Origin: SYFY01 sp031385325
Lineage (GTDB): Bacteria; Pseudomonadota; Gammaproteobacteria; Pseudomonadales; Azotimanducaceae
Assembly: GCA_031385325.1 (NCBI GenBank)
Contig: JANNBJ010000032.1
Span: 1-51,915 of the forward strand
Direction of reading: 5' to 3'
DNA: 51,915 nt
The first letter of the stretch is position 1, and each line of letters begins with the position of its first letter. The notes beneath the pieces are model-generated. The model did no database searches and was not told the origin of the DNA. It saw nothing but the letters and a program-made list of their open reading frames with translations. Both the position numbers and the translations under genes were made by a program. Positions 39,784 to 48,803 of the stretch are shown here, in pieces.

Positions 39784-41871
39784 ATGTTCGAATTGACCGA
39801 AAACCTGAAGCAGGAAATCCAGGACGCCTATAAAAATTGGCTGTCAGCGCGTGACTTCAAGGCGCGTCGTGGTCAACGGGAGATGGTTGCCCACATTGCG
39901 CGCGGGTTGTGTGATCCCGATGTTCGCCTGGTTGCCATCGAGGCGGGTACCGGAACCGGCAAGACTGCCGCGTATTGCATGGCCTCCATACCCGTCGCGA
40001 AGATGCTCGACAAAACTGTCGTCATCGCCACGGCCACGGTCGCCCTGCAGGAGCAGGTGGTGTTTCGGGACCTGCCCGATCTGCAGCTGCATTCCGGAAT
40101 GCGGTTTGGTTTTGCGCTGGCCAAGGGTCGCCGTCGTTATGTCTGTGTGAAGCGCCTCGATGATGCGGTGCGGCCGGCCGATCGTCAGGCGGGTTATCTC
40201 GTCGAGCCACCCGCAACCGATTCGACTCCACTGTTTCAGTCCATGCTGGAATCGTTCAGCGATGGCAGCTGGAACGGCGAACTCGATTCCTGGCGCGACG
40301 GGGTCGACGACGCTGCGTGGTTACAGGTCACCACCGATCATCGCGGTTGCAGCAATCGACGATGTGCCTATTTCAGCCAGTGCCCGTTCTACAAGGCGCG
40401 CCAGGAACTGGAGGGCGTGGATGTCATCGTTGCCAACCACGACCTGGTGCTCGCCGACCTGAGTCTGGGTGGTGGGGTGGTTCTGCCGGAACCCGAAAAC
40501 TGCATCTACGTGTTCGACGAAGCCCATCATCTGCCCGACAAGACACAGTCTCACTTCTCCTCACGCACACGATTGAAAGGTGCCATTTCCTGGTTCGATC
40601 AGGTCAACAGCGCAACCGGAACGATGACCCAGCGTTTTGAGCGACCACCATTTCTGGTGGCGCTGGCGACCACGCTCGCAGCAGAAACGGCGGCTGCGGC
40701 GGAGTCTTTCAGTCTGCTGTTATCCGAAGTGTCGCGGCTTCAGTTCACCGCTCGCGATGAGTCGCTGGCAACACATCGTTTTCCATTGGGCTGCGTGCCG
40801 GTGGATCTCGCTCGTGCCTGCGGCGATATCCTGCCGTCCATGCGTGAGGTCGAGTCGGTGTTGTCGCGGATGGAAGACAAGCTGGACGAAGTGGTTGCCG
40901 GGGACGTGGACTGGCCAAACAAGCACGAGACGGATGACTGGTTACCGGTGCTTGGGCAACTACTGGCTCGAGCCGAAGCGATCATTGGTGTGCTGACAGA
41001 TTTTGCGGAAGCCCCGGCAGTGATCGATGAAGAGGGTGTGCCCGTCATGCATGCCCGCTGGGTCAATCAGAGTGGTGATGACTACGAGATCATCAGCGCG
41101 CCGATCGAGCCAGGTGAACTGCTGCGTGATGTCCTGTGGGGGCGTTGCCATGGCGCAGTCTGCGCCAGTGCGACGTTGACGGCAGCCGGTCGATGGGATC
41201 GATTCCTCGAACGCTCTGGCCTGGGCGCGGATGCGGCGACACTCTGCATTCCGAGCCCGTTTGACTATCCGAACCTGGTGGAATTTCATGTCCCGATGAT
41301 GACGACCGACCCGCGACAAGCGGATGCACACACGATCGAGATTGCCGGCCTCATGCCCGGGTTGCTTGCCCAGAAGCGCAGCGCGCTGGTGCTGTTTGCG
41401 TCCTGGCGGCAGATGCGCAAAGTGCTTGAACTACTGCCCCGCAAAGTCAGCGACCTGCTGCTCGTGCAGGGCGCGGCAGCGAAACAGGCGTTGCTCGATG
41501 CTCATCGGCTCCGCGTCGATGGTGGTGAAATCAGTTATCTGTTTGGATTGGCAAGTTTCGCGGAAGGGCTCGATTTGCCGGACGACTACTGTCGGCATGT
41601 GATCATCTGCAAACTGCCGTTTGCGGTTCCTGATGATCCCATCGATCAGGCGATGGCCGAGTGGGCAGAACACCAGGGCCGAAATCCGTTCATGGAAATC
41701 AGCGTACCTGATGCAGCACTACGGCTGGTGCAGGCCTGCGGCCGACTGATTCGTCATGAAAAGGACCACGGACGCATTACCCTGCTCGATCGTCGATTTG
41801 TTACCCAGCGTTATGGCGCGGTGCTGAAACGTTCACTGCCGCCGTACCGCTTCGTCCTTGACGCCGTTTGA
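39784..41871 (+). CDS. dinG: ATP-dependent Fe-S DNA helicase DinG
   Basis: A 695-residue superfamily 2 XPD-like helicase. Walker A is AIEAGTGTGKTAAY (K60), the DEAH box is VFDEAHHLPD (D245-H248), and four cysteines for the iron-sulfur cluster lie between them (YVCVKR, then CSNRRCAYFSQC). The last motifs SYLFGLASFAEGLDLPDDYC and QACGRLIRHEKDHGRITLLD are intact. DinG unwinds DNA 5' to 3', including R-loops. Length is close to the E. coli protein (716 aa). No LexA-type box was recognised upstream. Its final 24 codons are overlapped on the other strand by the M16 protease gene. Upstream, 39735-39748 holds a small hairpin (CAGGC-agaa-GCCTG). Confidence 0.94.
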   Translation: MFELTENLKQEIQDAYKNWLSARDFKARRGQREMVAHIARGLCDPDVRLVAIEAGTGTGKTAAYCMASIPVAKMLDKTVVIATATVALQEQVVFRDLPDLQLHSGMRFGFALAKGRRRYVCVKRLDDAVRPADRQAGYLVEPPATDSTPLFQSMLESFSDGSWNGELDSWRDGVDDAAWLQVTTDHRGCSNRRCAYFSQCPFYKARQELEGVDVIVANHDLVLADLSLGGGVVLPEPENCIYVFDEAHHLPDKTQSHFSSRTRLKGAISWFDQVNSATGTMTQRFERPPFLVALATTLAAETAAAAESFSLLLSEVSRLQFTARDESLATHRFPLGCVPVDLARACGDILPSMREVESVLSRMEDKLDEVVAGDVDWPNKHETDDWLPVLGQLLARAEAIIGVLTDFAEAPAVIDEEGVPVMHARWVNQSGDDYEIISAPIEPGELLRDVLWGRCHGAVCASATLTAAGRWDRFLERSGLGADAATLCIPSPFDYPNLVEFHVPMMTTDPRQADAHTIEIAGLMPGLLAQKRSALVLFASWRQMRKVLELLPRKVSDLLLVQGAAAKQALLDAHRLRVDGGEISYLFGLASFAEGLDLPDDYCRHVIICKLPFAVPDDPIDQAMAEWAEHQGRNPFMEISVPDAALRLVQACGRLIRHEKDHGRITLLDRRFVTQRYGAVLKRSLPPYRFVLDAV

Positions 41872-44647
41872 ACTCGGTGACCGAAGGTGATCGTTCCCCG
41901 TGTTTCGACAGCGGTGCGAATGCTCCCCGTGAAAACGCGACGATGCTCTGTTCCTGCAAACGACGCGGCAGATCACTGACATAGGCGCGCACGTCTTCCC
42001 GCGTGAGCGCCTCAACCGCCGCCGCCAGTTGGCGATTACCATCAAAGGTGGTGATGTCGTCATCAAGATCGTTCCAGTACCGCTCGGTTCTTTCCCCCAG
42101 GTTCTTGTCGGCTTCCAGAAGCTTGACGAGTAAGCCTTGCCGCTGGGTATTGAACTCTTCGTCCGACAAGGCGGCGAGCCGCGCAGGCTGGGACGTGAGG
42201 TAGTCCTGCATGGCCTTGAGAATCTGATCTGCCGATGCAACCGGCGACTGTACGGTGAGCAGTAAACCGGGCTGTCGATCGATGGCTCTGGCACCCATCC
42301 CCACCACGTAACCCAGTTGTTGTTCAGTACGAAGGCTGGTGAAAAATCCCTGCTGAATCAGCTGCGCCGACAGTTGCGTCAGTGCCTTTGAACGCAGGGA
42401 GCGATCGGGTTCCTGCAGGAAGGCCACCAGCGAGGAATCACCATGCTCGATCGGCAATTCGATGGATTGTGACTGATGAATCTGTACTGGGCCTGGCAAC
42501 TGGGTTTTGATCGCGCCGAGCTTGAAGTATTTTTCTACGGCGTCCAGCACACCACGCGCGTCGGCTTCGGTGACGTTACCGTGCGCAAGTCCAAAAAAGC
42601 CGACCTGGGCCAGGTGCGCCTTCCGCCATTCGTCGAGACTGGCAGGCGTGATGGCGGCGACGGCGCGTGAGACCTCGACCTCAGGCCACTCGGTACCGTG
42701 AACGGCCTGACCGACAGCGGCCATGGTCTGCAGATAGGGTCGTTCCTTGTCACTGTTGTCCAGTGACTGGATCAGATCCCGTTTGATGATGGCAAATCGT
42801 TCGGCATCGATGGGCAGGGTGGCAAATGTCTCAAGCACTCGTTCGACCAGTACCAGTTGTTTGTCGTTGTAGCCGGTGATGTCAAAACGAAAGCCGAACG
42901 GGCGGGTTCCGATCTGGGCATTCATCCCGGCCAGCAAGGTTGCATAAGCCCATTGGTTGGTTGCGTCAGCAACCAGGTCGGCAAAGAGGCGGGCCGCCGC
43001 CTGATCTTCAACGGTGACGAGGCCACCTTCGACGTTCAGATTGAATCGCAGGTTTGCCTTCGGTACGCCAAACTCGCCGTCAGAATGCAGCCAGTAATCG
43101 ACCGTATCATTGTTGATGATCTGGCGAGCTGCCGGTTCGGAGGTGATCAGTGCGAGATCTTCCGGCAGAAATGGGTTGGCCTCAGGGAGTGACAAGTCGG
43201 ACAACGCGGCGGGCGGCAACGTTGCCAGCTTGATTGGCCCACGAGTCAATGCGTAGTCCACACCGAACCAGCGTTCCTTCGCGTTGGTCACTACGTCTGG
43301 CAGCGTGACCTGTACGGCAACGTTGTCCGGACGCAGTCGATCCATGAAGCTGCGGATCAGCTCTGGTTTGAATTCGTCATAGCGATAACGATAGTGGAGC
43401 ATTTCCTCGGCCGGGTAGCGCATCAGAACAGGCGCCAGTGAATAGACCGTTCGCAGTGCGCCGCCTTTTTCCAGAAAACGGAAACCAAGATCACCCAGCA
43501 GCACGAGTTCCTTCTGCCGCCATTCCAGCGGCTCTTCCTTGCGCATGAGGTCGATGTAGGCGAACAGATAAGCGGTGATCTCGTCGATGTGTTTCGCGCC
43601 TTCTTCGGTGAGCGAAACACCGACGTCGAAATTGGATTCGTCGGTGTCCAGATCGCCAGACGTCGAGGATAGACCCGTCGCCCAACCGAGCGATTTCAAA
43701 GTGGCGTACAGGCTCCCCTTGCCTTCGTGTCCCAGCAGATTGGCGATATAAAACTCAGGCTTGGCGCGGTAGTGCGGGCGAAGCGCAGGGACTGGAAACG
43801 AGTAGGTTACGCTACGCAGTTCCTGGATCGGTTTGACGTCCAGCCGAACCGGCAGGTTGTCCTTGGTAAAAACCTCTGCCGTGGTGTCGTCCGGACCAAG
43901 GTTGTGATTCGGCACGGCGCTGAATCGCTCCGTGACGAGGGTTTGCAGAGTGTCCAGGGAGTCTGGGGCCAGTACCACCAGCGCCATCTGGTCGGCGGAA
44001 TATTCGGCCCCGAAAAACGTGATCAACGCCGATCGAACATCACCGTTGAGCGTTTCCAGGCTGCCGATGTTGAACTCGGCCAGCGGGTGGGCCGGATTCA
44101 TCATGAGCTTGCCCGCCGTCATACCCCGCCAGCCATCATCCTTGATCTGCAGTTGGTATTCGGAATTGACGGCGTTTTTCTCGCGATCAACGTACTCGGC
44201 GGTGAACAAGGGGCTGATGAAGAAGTCCGCAAATCGATCCAGTGCCTCGGGGAATTGAGGGGGTGCGACGTCAAAAAAATAGTTGGTGTGGTCGGTAGCG
44301 GTATACGCATTCGAGGTACCGCCATTCGCGGTAAGGAAGTGCTGATAGCCGTCGACGTCCGGGTACTTGGCGGTACCGATGAAGAGCATGTGTTCAAGGA
44401 AGTGTGCGAGGCCAGGATGTTCCTTGGGATCGTGCAGACTGCCGCGGAACACCGTCAATGCAGCCGCTGCCTTGTCACTGCTCTGGTCTGATATCAGCAC
44501 GACCTTGAGGTGGTTGGGCAGTTCAAGGTACCGGTAGTCACGATCGTCGTTCGGGCTCTTGATGATCTCGACGGGCACAGGACCTGCAACCCTGGTTGCA
44601 CAACTGGCGATCAGAAGCAGCGAGATGATCGTGACGGCTCGGAACAT
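41801..44647 (-). CDS. Insulinase/pitrilysin-type (M16) zinc metalloprotease lipoprotein
   Basis: A 948-residue protease with four M16 half-domains. The inverted zinc motif is HFLEHMLF (H82, E85, H86), with the distal Glu in NAVNSEYQLQ about 75 residues later. The N-terminus MFRAVTIISLLLIASCATR is a lipoprotein signal with lipobox Cys16, so it is predicted to be membrane-anchored in the periplasm; E. coli protease III (PtrA) is the relative of similar size. The second half carries the inactive partner domain (TEQQLGYVVGMGAR is a conserved substrate-binding segment). The C-terminal ~25 residues (RRQGRSGTAAVNVSAPRHNAG) are encoded antisense to the conserved end of dinG and look like an accidental extension. 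aaggtg precedes the ATG. Confidence 0.93.
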   Translation of the reverse strand: MFRAVTIISLLLIASCATRVAGPVPVEIIKSPNDDRDYRYLELPNHLKVVLISDQSSDKAAAALTVFRGSLHDPKEHPGLAHFLEHMLFIGTAKYPDVDGYQHFLTANGGTSNAYTATDHTNYFFDVAPPQFPEALDRFADFFISPLFTAEYVDREKNAVNSEYQLQIKDDGWRGMTAGKLMMNPAHPLAEFNIGSLETLNGDVRSALITFFGAEYSADQMALVVLAPDSLDTLQTLVTERFSAVPNHNLGPDDTTAEVFTKDNLPVRLDVKPIQELRSVTYSFPVPALRPHYRAKPEFYIANLLGHEGKGSLYATLKSLGWATGLSSTSGDLDTDESNFDVGVSLTEEGAKHIDEITAYLFAYIDLMRKEEPLEWRQKELVLLGDLGFRFLEKGGALRTVYSLAPVLMRYPAEEMLHYRYRYDEFKPELIRSFMDRLRPDNVAVQVTLPDVVTNAKERWFGVDYALTRGPIKLATLPPAALSDLSLPEANPFLPEDLALITSEPAARQIINNDTVDYWLHSDGEFGVPKANLRFNLNVEGGLVTVEDQAAARLFADLVADATNQWAYATLLAGMNAQIGTRPFGFRFDITGYNDKQLVLVERVLETFATLPIDAERFAIIKRDLIQSLDNSDKERPYLQTMAAVGQAVHGTEWPEVEVSRAVAAITPASLDEWRKAHLAQVGFFGLAHGNVTEADARGVLDAVEKYFKLGAIKTQLPGPVQIHQSQSIELPIEHGDSSLVAFLQEPDRSLRSKALTQLSAQLIQQGFFTSLRTEQQLGYVVGMGARAIDRQPGLLLTVQSPVASADQILKAMQDYLTSQPARLAALSDEEFNTQRQGLLVKLLEADKNLGERTERYWNDLDDDITTFDGNRQLAAAVEALTREDVRAYVSDLPRRLQEQSIVAFSRGAFAPLSKHGERSPSVTEFKRRQGRSGTAAVNVSAPRHNAG

Positions 44648-44709
44648 GAATCACACCTTGTCGGATAGCGCGGCGATCATAGCGGGCATGACGATGGCCC
44701 GCAGTCGAT

Positions 44710-45414
44710 TTATTCCTTCGGACATGAATACAACCCTTTCTTCCGCAGTAGCAGGTTTGCAAAATAGTCGAGGCTCAACCATCGTCCGCCGCCGATCACG
44801 GCCAGCGACAACAGCATCATGAAATAGATGGCTGCGAACTCGATGCCATTGTTGAGCTTGACGATGCTGCCGGCTCCGCTCAATCGTTTCCAGTCGCCGT
44901 TCTCTTTCACGATGGTCTTGATTTCTTCAAGCCGCATGGCCGCATCGATGGTCCGTTCATTGACGTTATAACAATTGATGTAACGCTCGAATGCCGTCGA
45001 GTCGGCATGTGCCTGAGTGGCCGGCATGCAGATATCTGCTGGCATGGATGGTGTGATGGTGGCCCAGCCGTTGGGCAGATGGACAGAGTAGGCCGCCACG
45101 AACATGGTCACGGCAAGCATGATGGCCCAGATGCGCGTACCCAGACCAAGCAGCAGGCAGATGCCACCGACAAATTCGGTCCACGATGCCAGGAACCAGG
45201 AAAAGCCTGGTGGCAGGACGTTGAAGGGAAAGGGAAAGGAGTCGAGCTGAAAGGCGAACCAGTTCTCCCCGTGCAGTTTCTCCCAGCCGGCACCAATCAG
45301 CACCGGCGCCAGAATCAGCCGCAAACCGAGGGAGACCACGCCATCCAGATGAAGCGCAGTGTGTAATGCCTGGTTGTACCAGCCGATGATTTTCTGGATA
45401 AAAGTGCCGTTCAT
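44710..45414 (-). CDS. DoxX family membrane protein, long form
   Basis: A 234-residue inner-membrane protein. It opens in the DoxX manner (LGLRLILAPVLIGAGWEKLHG) and has a second characteristic segment SWFLASWTEFVGGICLLLGLGTRIWAI written here by its parts: a Glu-containing helix near residue 85 and glycine-rich helix near 95. A polar loop of about 65 residues (about 125-190) with two Cys separates the third and fourth helices; this insertion is longer than in the 137-residue DoxX protein of the window. The gene lies 62 bp upstream of the M16 protease gene and may share its transcript. The function is unknown. Confidence 0.8.
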   Translation of the reverse strand: MNGTFIQKIIGWYNQALHTALHLDGVVSLGLRLILAPVLIGAGWEKLHGENWFAFQLDSFPFPFNVLPPGFSWFLASWTEFVGGICLLLGLGTRIWAIMLAVTMFVAAYSVHLPNGWATITPSMPADICMPATQAHADSTAFERYINCYNVNERTIDAAMRLEEIKTIVKENGDWKRLSGAGSIVKLNNGIEFAAIYFMMLLSLAVIGGGRWLSLDYFANLLLRKKGLYSCPKE

Positions 45415-45595
45415 AGAGTTCCCTGGATTGCTCGCGAGCGTGTGTAAGTACTGGAATTTTCGAAGTTAGACCGGGTTTTCCGGAATGGTTCCCGCGTTAC
45501 GCCTGGTTATTCATCTGATGTTCAGCCCCTCCCCCTAACATGGCAGCTACCGTCATGAAACCCATGCGGCGATGATGCTAACGGTAGAGGTAATC
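45415..45595. promoter_or_regulatory. Divergent intergenic region with a 10-bp palindrome
   Basis: A 181-bp space between the divergent DoxX and glycine-zipper genes. It contains GCTCGCGAGC (45430-45439), close to the DoxX start, and a pyrimidine-rich stretch (cccctccccct). No complete promoter consensus was recognised, though promoters in both directions are expected. Confidence 0.35.
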
Positions 45596-46183
45596 ATGAA
45601 GAAGTCTTTCACGAAACGATCTTTGGAATTCATCGGCGAGACCGGCATCGGTGCAGTAAGAAGGACATTGGGTGCAGTAGCCTTGGGCTCTGCCGTCATG
45701 TTATCCAGTGTCGCCTGTGCCACTTCATATGACGAGGCGCAGGTTCTGCGTGCAGACCCGGTCTATCGCACGGTCAGTTATAACGTGCCTACCGAGCAGT
45801 GTCATGACGAAGAAGTAACGTACTACGAACCGGAACGACGAGGTTCGGCGACACCAACGATTCTTGGTGCAGTGATCGGTGGTGCGCTCGGTAATGCAGT
45901 GGGCCACCACAAGGGTAACAAGCGAATAGGCACAGCTGTGGGCGCGGTCCTGGGTGGCACAATCGGTAATGACATCGGTCGTCGCGCACGTGCGAATCAA
46001 GGCGGTGCTTCACGTTATGGCACCGAGCGTGTCTGCCAGAGTGTCAACGAAGTTCGCGAGCAGGAAGAGCTGGCCGGTTATGACGTTGAGTATGCTTTCG
46101 GTGGTCAGGTCTATCGAACGCAGACCAGAAATCACCCTGGTGATACGTTGCGCGTGCGGGTGGATGTTGTACCGGCAGAGTAG
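45596..46183 (+). CDS. Glycine-zipper 2TM surface antigen-like protein
   Basis: A 195-residue exported protein. The N-terminus is long and basic, with a hydrophobic segment ending SSVACATS that may be a lipobox (VAC) or a standard cleavage site. Residues about 87-125 form the glycine zipper 2TM domain: TILGAVIGGALGNAVG, then a polar turn (HHKGNKRIG), then TAVGAVLGGTIGNDIG, as in the Rickettsia 17-kDa antigen family. The C-terminal domain contains one Cys (ERVCQSV) and ends in a beta-rich part. Such proteins sit in the outer membrane or periplasm and affect envelope integrity. ATG 45596 follows agagg; earlier in-frame ATGs would lengthen the leader without benefit. Confidence 0.82.
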   Translation: MKKSFTKRSLEFIGETGIGAVRRTLGAVALGSAVMLSSVACATSYDEAQVLRADPVYRTVSYNVPTEQCHDEEVTYYEPERRGSATPTILGAVIGGALGNAVGHHKGNKRIGTAVGAVLGGTIGNDIGRRARANQGGASRYGTERVCQSVNEVREQEELAGYDVEYAFGGQVYRTQTRNHPGDTLRVRVDVVPAE

Positions 46184-46191
46184 TCCTCAGT

Positions 46192-46235
46192 ACTTGCGCA
46201 GACCTCTCTGCGGCGCGCGGAGAATGTCCGCAAGT
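46192..46235 (+). other. Possible structured RNA element (two hairpins inside an outer stem)
   Basis: Just after the glycine-zipper stop codon, ACTT (46192-46195) can pair with AAGT (46232-46235). Inside are CGCAG-acctct-CTGCG (46197-46212) and GCGGA-gaatg-TCCGC (46217-46231), giving a compact three-way fold. There is no T run, so it is not a standard terminator. A TACAAT at 46272-46277 downstream may be a -10 element for the PepSY-phoPQ genes, without a good -35. Confidence 0.35.
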
Positions 46236-46328
46236 GTGGCGAGGTCGCTGCGATTGCAGGCAGAATGTGGTTACAATCCTGCCGAGGCGGGGTCCGGTCA
46301 CAGATTGGGTGCAGACGAGGGCAGCGGC

Positions 46329-46715
46329 ATGAACATGCAGAGCCAGGGCCAGAAAACGATTGGGAAGCAGAAGCACGTTGGGCTAACAATGCGGAACCCA
46401 GGATCTGGTCGGCTGCGTGTTGGCTCGCTGTTGATGGTGCTGATTACCGGTATGGTTGGTCTCTCTGCGCTCTCAACCGGCTGGGCCAGTGAATACAAAA
46501 AAGCCGCAACGCAGAATTACCTGGTTGAACCGAACCCCGACGTCAGTCTGGAAACGGCCACTGCAATCATCCGTCACCGCACCGGTGGTCGGGTTCTCTC
46601 CGCCAATTCCTCCAGCCGTGGCGCCGAAGTCGGCTATCAGGTGCGTGTTCTGATTGACGAACGTCAGGTCCAGACCTGGTTTGTTGATCGTAAAGGCCGC
46701 GCCCAGAATGAGTAG
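46329..46715 (+). CDS. PepSY-like exported protein
   Basis: A 128-residue protein in the start chosen here; an in-frame ATG at 46389 (MRNPGSGRLRV) would give 108 residues with a more ordinary signal peptide. The hydrophobic segment VGSLLMVLITGMVGLSALSTGWA probably directs export with cleavage before SEYKK. The mature part has the PepSY-like plan: a helix with VSLETATAIIRHRTGGRVLSA followed by strands YQVRVLIDERQVQTWFVD. PepSY-domain proteins very often precede PhoPQ-like pairs and may modulate the sensor in the periplasm. Only 18 bp separate it from the response regulator gene, supporting one operon. Confidence 0.75.
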   Translation: MNMQSQGQKTIGKQKHVGLTMRNPGSGRLRVGSLLMVLITGMVGLSALSTGWASEYKKAATQNYLVEPNPDVSLETATAIIRHRTGGRVLSANSSSRGAEVGYQVRVLIDERQVQTWFVDRKGRAQNE

Positions 46716-46733
46716 GAAGAACGAGTAGACAGC

Positions 46734-47405
46734 ATGCGTGTACTGATCGTTGAAGACGAGGCAGCTCTCGCCGGACAACTCGTGGCCGCGTTGCGAAGCG
46801 CCGGATTTGTGGTCGATGCAGCAAAAGATGGCGAAGAAGGTTTCTATTTTGGCGCCGAGTACGACTACGACGCCGCCATCATCGATCTCGGCTTGCCACG
46901 ACTGGACGGCATGGGGCTGATTCGCAAGCTGCGAACAGCCGAGCGAAACATGCCGGTGCTGATACTCACCGCGCGCGGCAACTGGCAAGACAAGGTCAAA
47001 GGTCTGGAAGCTGGCGCCGATGACTATCTGACCAAGCCGTTTCAGATGGAAGAACTGCTGGCCCGACTGAATGCGCTGATTCGACGCGCTGCCGGTTATT
47101 CCTCACCTGTGCTGGAACATGGTGAACTCAAGCTTGATACCGCCAAGAAAGACGTGCGCGTGTCGGGCGCGCCGGTCGAACTGACGGCTTATGAATACAA
47201 GGTGCTTGAATACCTGATGCTCAATCCAAATCGGGTGGTCAGCAAGACTGAACTTACCGATCACCTGTATGAGCAGGACTTCGATCGCGACAGCAACGTC
47301 ATCGAAGTGTTTGTCGGTCGATTGCGCAAAAAACTCGACCCGCTCAATCCCATTCGCACCGTGCGCGGCCAGGGGTACCGATTTTTCTCGGAAAATGACG
47401 GGTGA
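46734..47405 (+). CDS. PhoP-like OmpR-family response regulator
   Basis: A 223-residue transcription regulator. Receiver domain: acidic pair in LIVEDEA, phosphoacceptor D51 in AAIIDLGLPRLDGMG, Thr in LILTARGNW, Lys in YLTKPFQMEELLARL. The winged-helix domain (about 125-220) has LTAYEYKVLEYLM and VIEVFVGRLRKKLDP, ending with the wing GQGYRF. It resembles the PhoP/QseB group. The gene sits between a PepSY-like protein and its cognate kinase, which starts within its stop codon (GTGA). Expected signals are envelope conditions such as Mg2+ or cationic peptides, by analogy only. Confidence 0.93.
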   Translation: MRVLIVEDEAALAGQLVAALRSAGFVVDAAKDGEEGFYFGAEYDYDAAIIDLGLPRLDGMGLIRKLRTAERNMPVLILTARGNWQDKVKGLEAGADDYLTKPFQMEELLARLNALIRRAAGYSSPVLEHGELKLDTAKKDVRVSGAPVELTAYEYKVLEYLMLNPNRVVSKTELTDHLYEQDFDRDSNVIEVFVGRLRKKLDPLNPIRTVRGQGYRFFSENDG

Positions 47406-48757
47406 AAGCAGGCATCCAGACCCGCCTGTTTTTCATCACCACGCTTGTCCTTGGCTCCTGCCTGACCCTCGCCGGGTACATTCTTGATCGATCCTTCAAG
47501 GCCAGTGTACTGGCCGGTGCCGAACAGCAGCTTCGACTGGTGACCTATTCGCTGATGGGTGTGGTCGACTTTGTCGACGGGCGGGTGAGCCTCTCTGCCG
47601 AGTTACCGGAACCCAGGCTCAATCAACCCGAGAGCGGGCTCTATGCCAGCGTACAGATGCGCGAGAGTGTGCGTGCCTGGCGCTCCCCTTCGGCGCTGAC
47701 CAGTGATGTGCCATTCCCCGAGCACGTTCTCGCGATGGAACCGGGGGAGTTCCAGTTCACTGAAGTGACAGATCCGGCGGCACCGTTTTACTACCTCAGC
47801 TATGCGGTGATCTGGGGTGTGGACGATGGCACTGTTCTCACCTTCACTGTCGCTTCCGAAACGTCTGCGTTCGAACGTTCGATGCGGGATTTCCGGCGCA
47901 ATCTGTTGCTCGGACTCACGGCGGTTCTGTTGTTGTTTGTCGCCGCTCAATTTCTGGCCCTGCGTTGGGGTTTGTCGCCGTTGCGGCAGATGGCTGATGA
48001 AGTGCGACAACTTGAGGCCGGTGAGCGCGAAGCCCTGAGCCGGGTCTACCCGCTAGAGCTGCAAGGCCTGGCAGAAAATCTGGATCGTTTTGTGGAGCAT
48101 GAGCGCCGCTCCAGATCCCGCTACCGCAATGCACTGGAAGACCTGGCGCATAGTCTGAAGACACCACTGGCTGTGGTTCGCAACGCTCTTTCTTCAGTTA
48201 ACGGCTCGTTGAATGGATCAGGCCATGGCTCGAGTACTGAATTGCTGCGAGAACAGCTGGCGCGTATGGAGAGCACGGTGCACCACCAGTTGTCCCGAGC
48301 CGCCGTGCGTGGCCCTGTTGTAGTTGGCAGTACGGTGGTACTCGGGACGATGATCGAACGATTGGTCCGTGCGCTGCGCACCGCCTATCGCGATCGCCCC
48401 ATCGACGTCACCCAGCAGATCGATCCCGAATTGCGGGTGCGTGGTGATGAAGGTGACCTGATGGAAATCTTCGGCAACCTGCTGGAAAACGCCTTCAAGT
48501 ACACACAGACGCGGATCGCCATTCAGGCGAACAGAGTCGCTGCCGGCATCGAAATCTGTATCGATGATGATGGCGCCGGGATACCGGAACATCTTCGCGA
48601 AGACGTTCTGCATCGCGGGATTCGAGCGGATGAAGTACAGCCAGGCCAGGGCATTGGTCTGTCGGTGGTTGCAGAGCTCGTGAGTTTGTACAGCGGCACG
48701 CTGTCGATTGATACCAGTGCGCTGGGTGGCGCCAGAATTCGACTCGTGTTGAAGTAG
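47402..48757 (+). CDS. PhoQ-like sensor histidine kinase
   Basis: A 451-residue membrane sensor. Two membrane helices (about 9-28 and 162-184) flank a ~130-residue periplasmic sensor domain; a linker of HAMP type follows (LRWGLSPLRQMADEV). The H box is LAHSLKTPLAVVRNAL (phosphorylated H250), the N box EIFGNLLENAFKYTQ, and the G boxes DDDGAGIPEHLRE and GQGIGLSVVAELV. This arrangement matches PhoQ-type kinases. The HSLKTPL H box, rather than HELRTPL, is typical of that group. The GTG start overlaps the regulator stop by four bases. The periplasmic domain has acidic patches but no clear cofactor site. Confidence 0.93.
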   Translation: MKAGIQTRLFFITTLVLGSCLTLAGYILDRSFKASVLAGAEQQLRLVTYSLMGVVDFVDGRVSLSAELPEPRLNQPESGLYASVQMRESVRAWRSPSALTSDVPFPEHVLAMEPGEFQFTEVTDPAAPFYYLSYAVIWGVDDGTVLTFTVASETSAFERSMRDFRRNLLLGLTAVLLLFVAAQFLALRWGLSPLRQMADEVRQLEAGEREALSRVYPLELQGLAENLDRFVEHERRSRSRYRNALEDLAHSLKTPLAVVRNALSSVNGSLNGSGHGSSTELLREQLARMESTVHHQLSRAAVRGPVVVGSTVVLGTMIERLVRALRTAYRDRPIDVTQQIDPELRVRGDEGDLMEIFGNLLENAFKYTQTRIAIQANRVAAGIEICIDDDGAGIPEHLREDVLHRGIRADEVQPGQGIGLSVVAELVSLYSGTLSIDTSALGGARIRLVLK

Positions 48758-48803
48758 CGGCTGCCCGTTTCCAGCAATCCCGAAACTCGATGTGGAGCCT
48801 CCC

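Noticed and set aside
45506..45524. Possible PhoP box (GTTAT...GTTCA) in the DoxX/glycine-zipper gap
   Set aside because: The half-sites are 14 bases apart rather than 11 and neither matches GTTTA.
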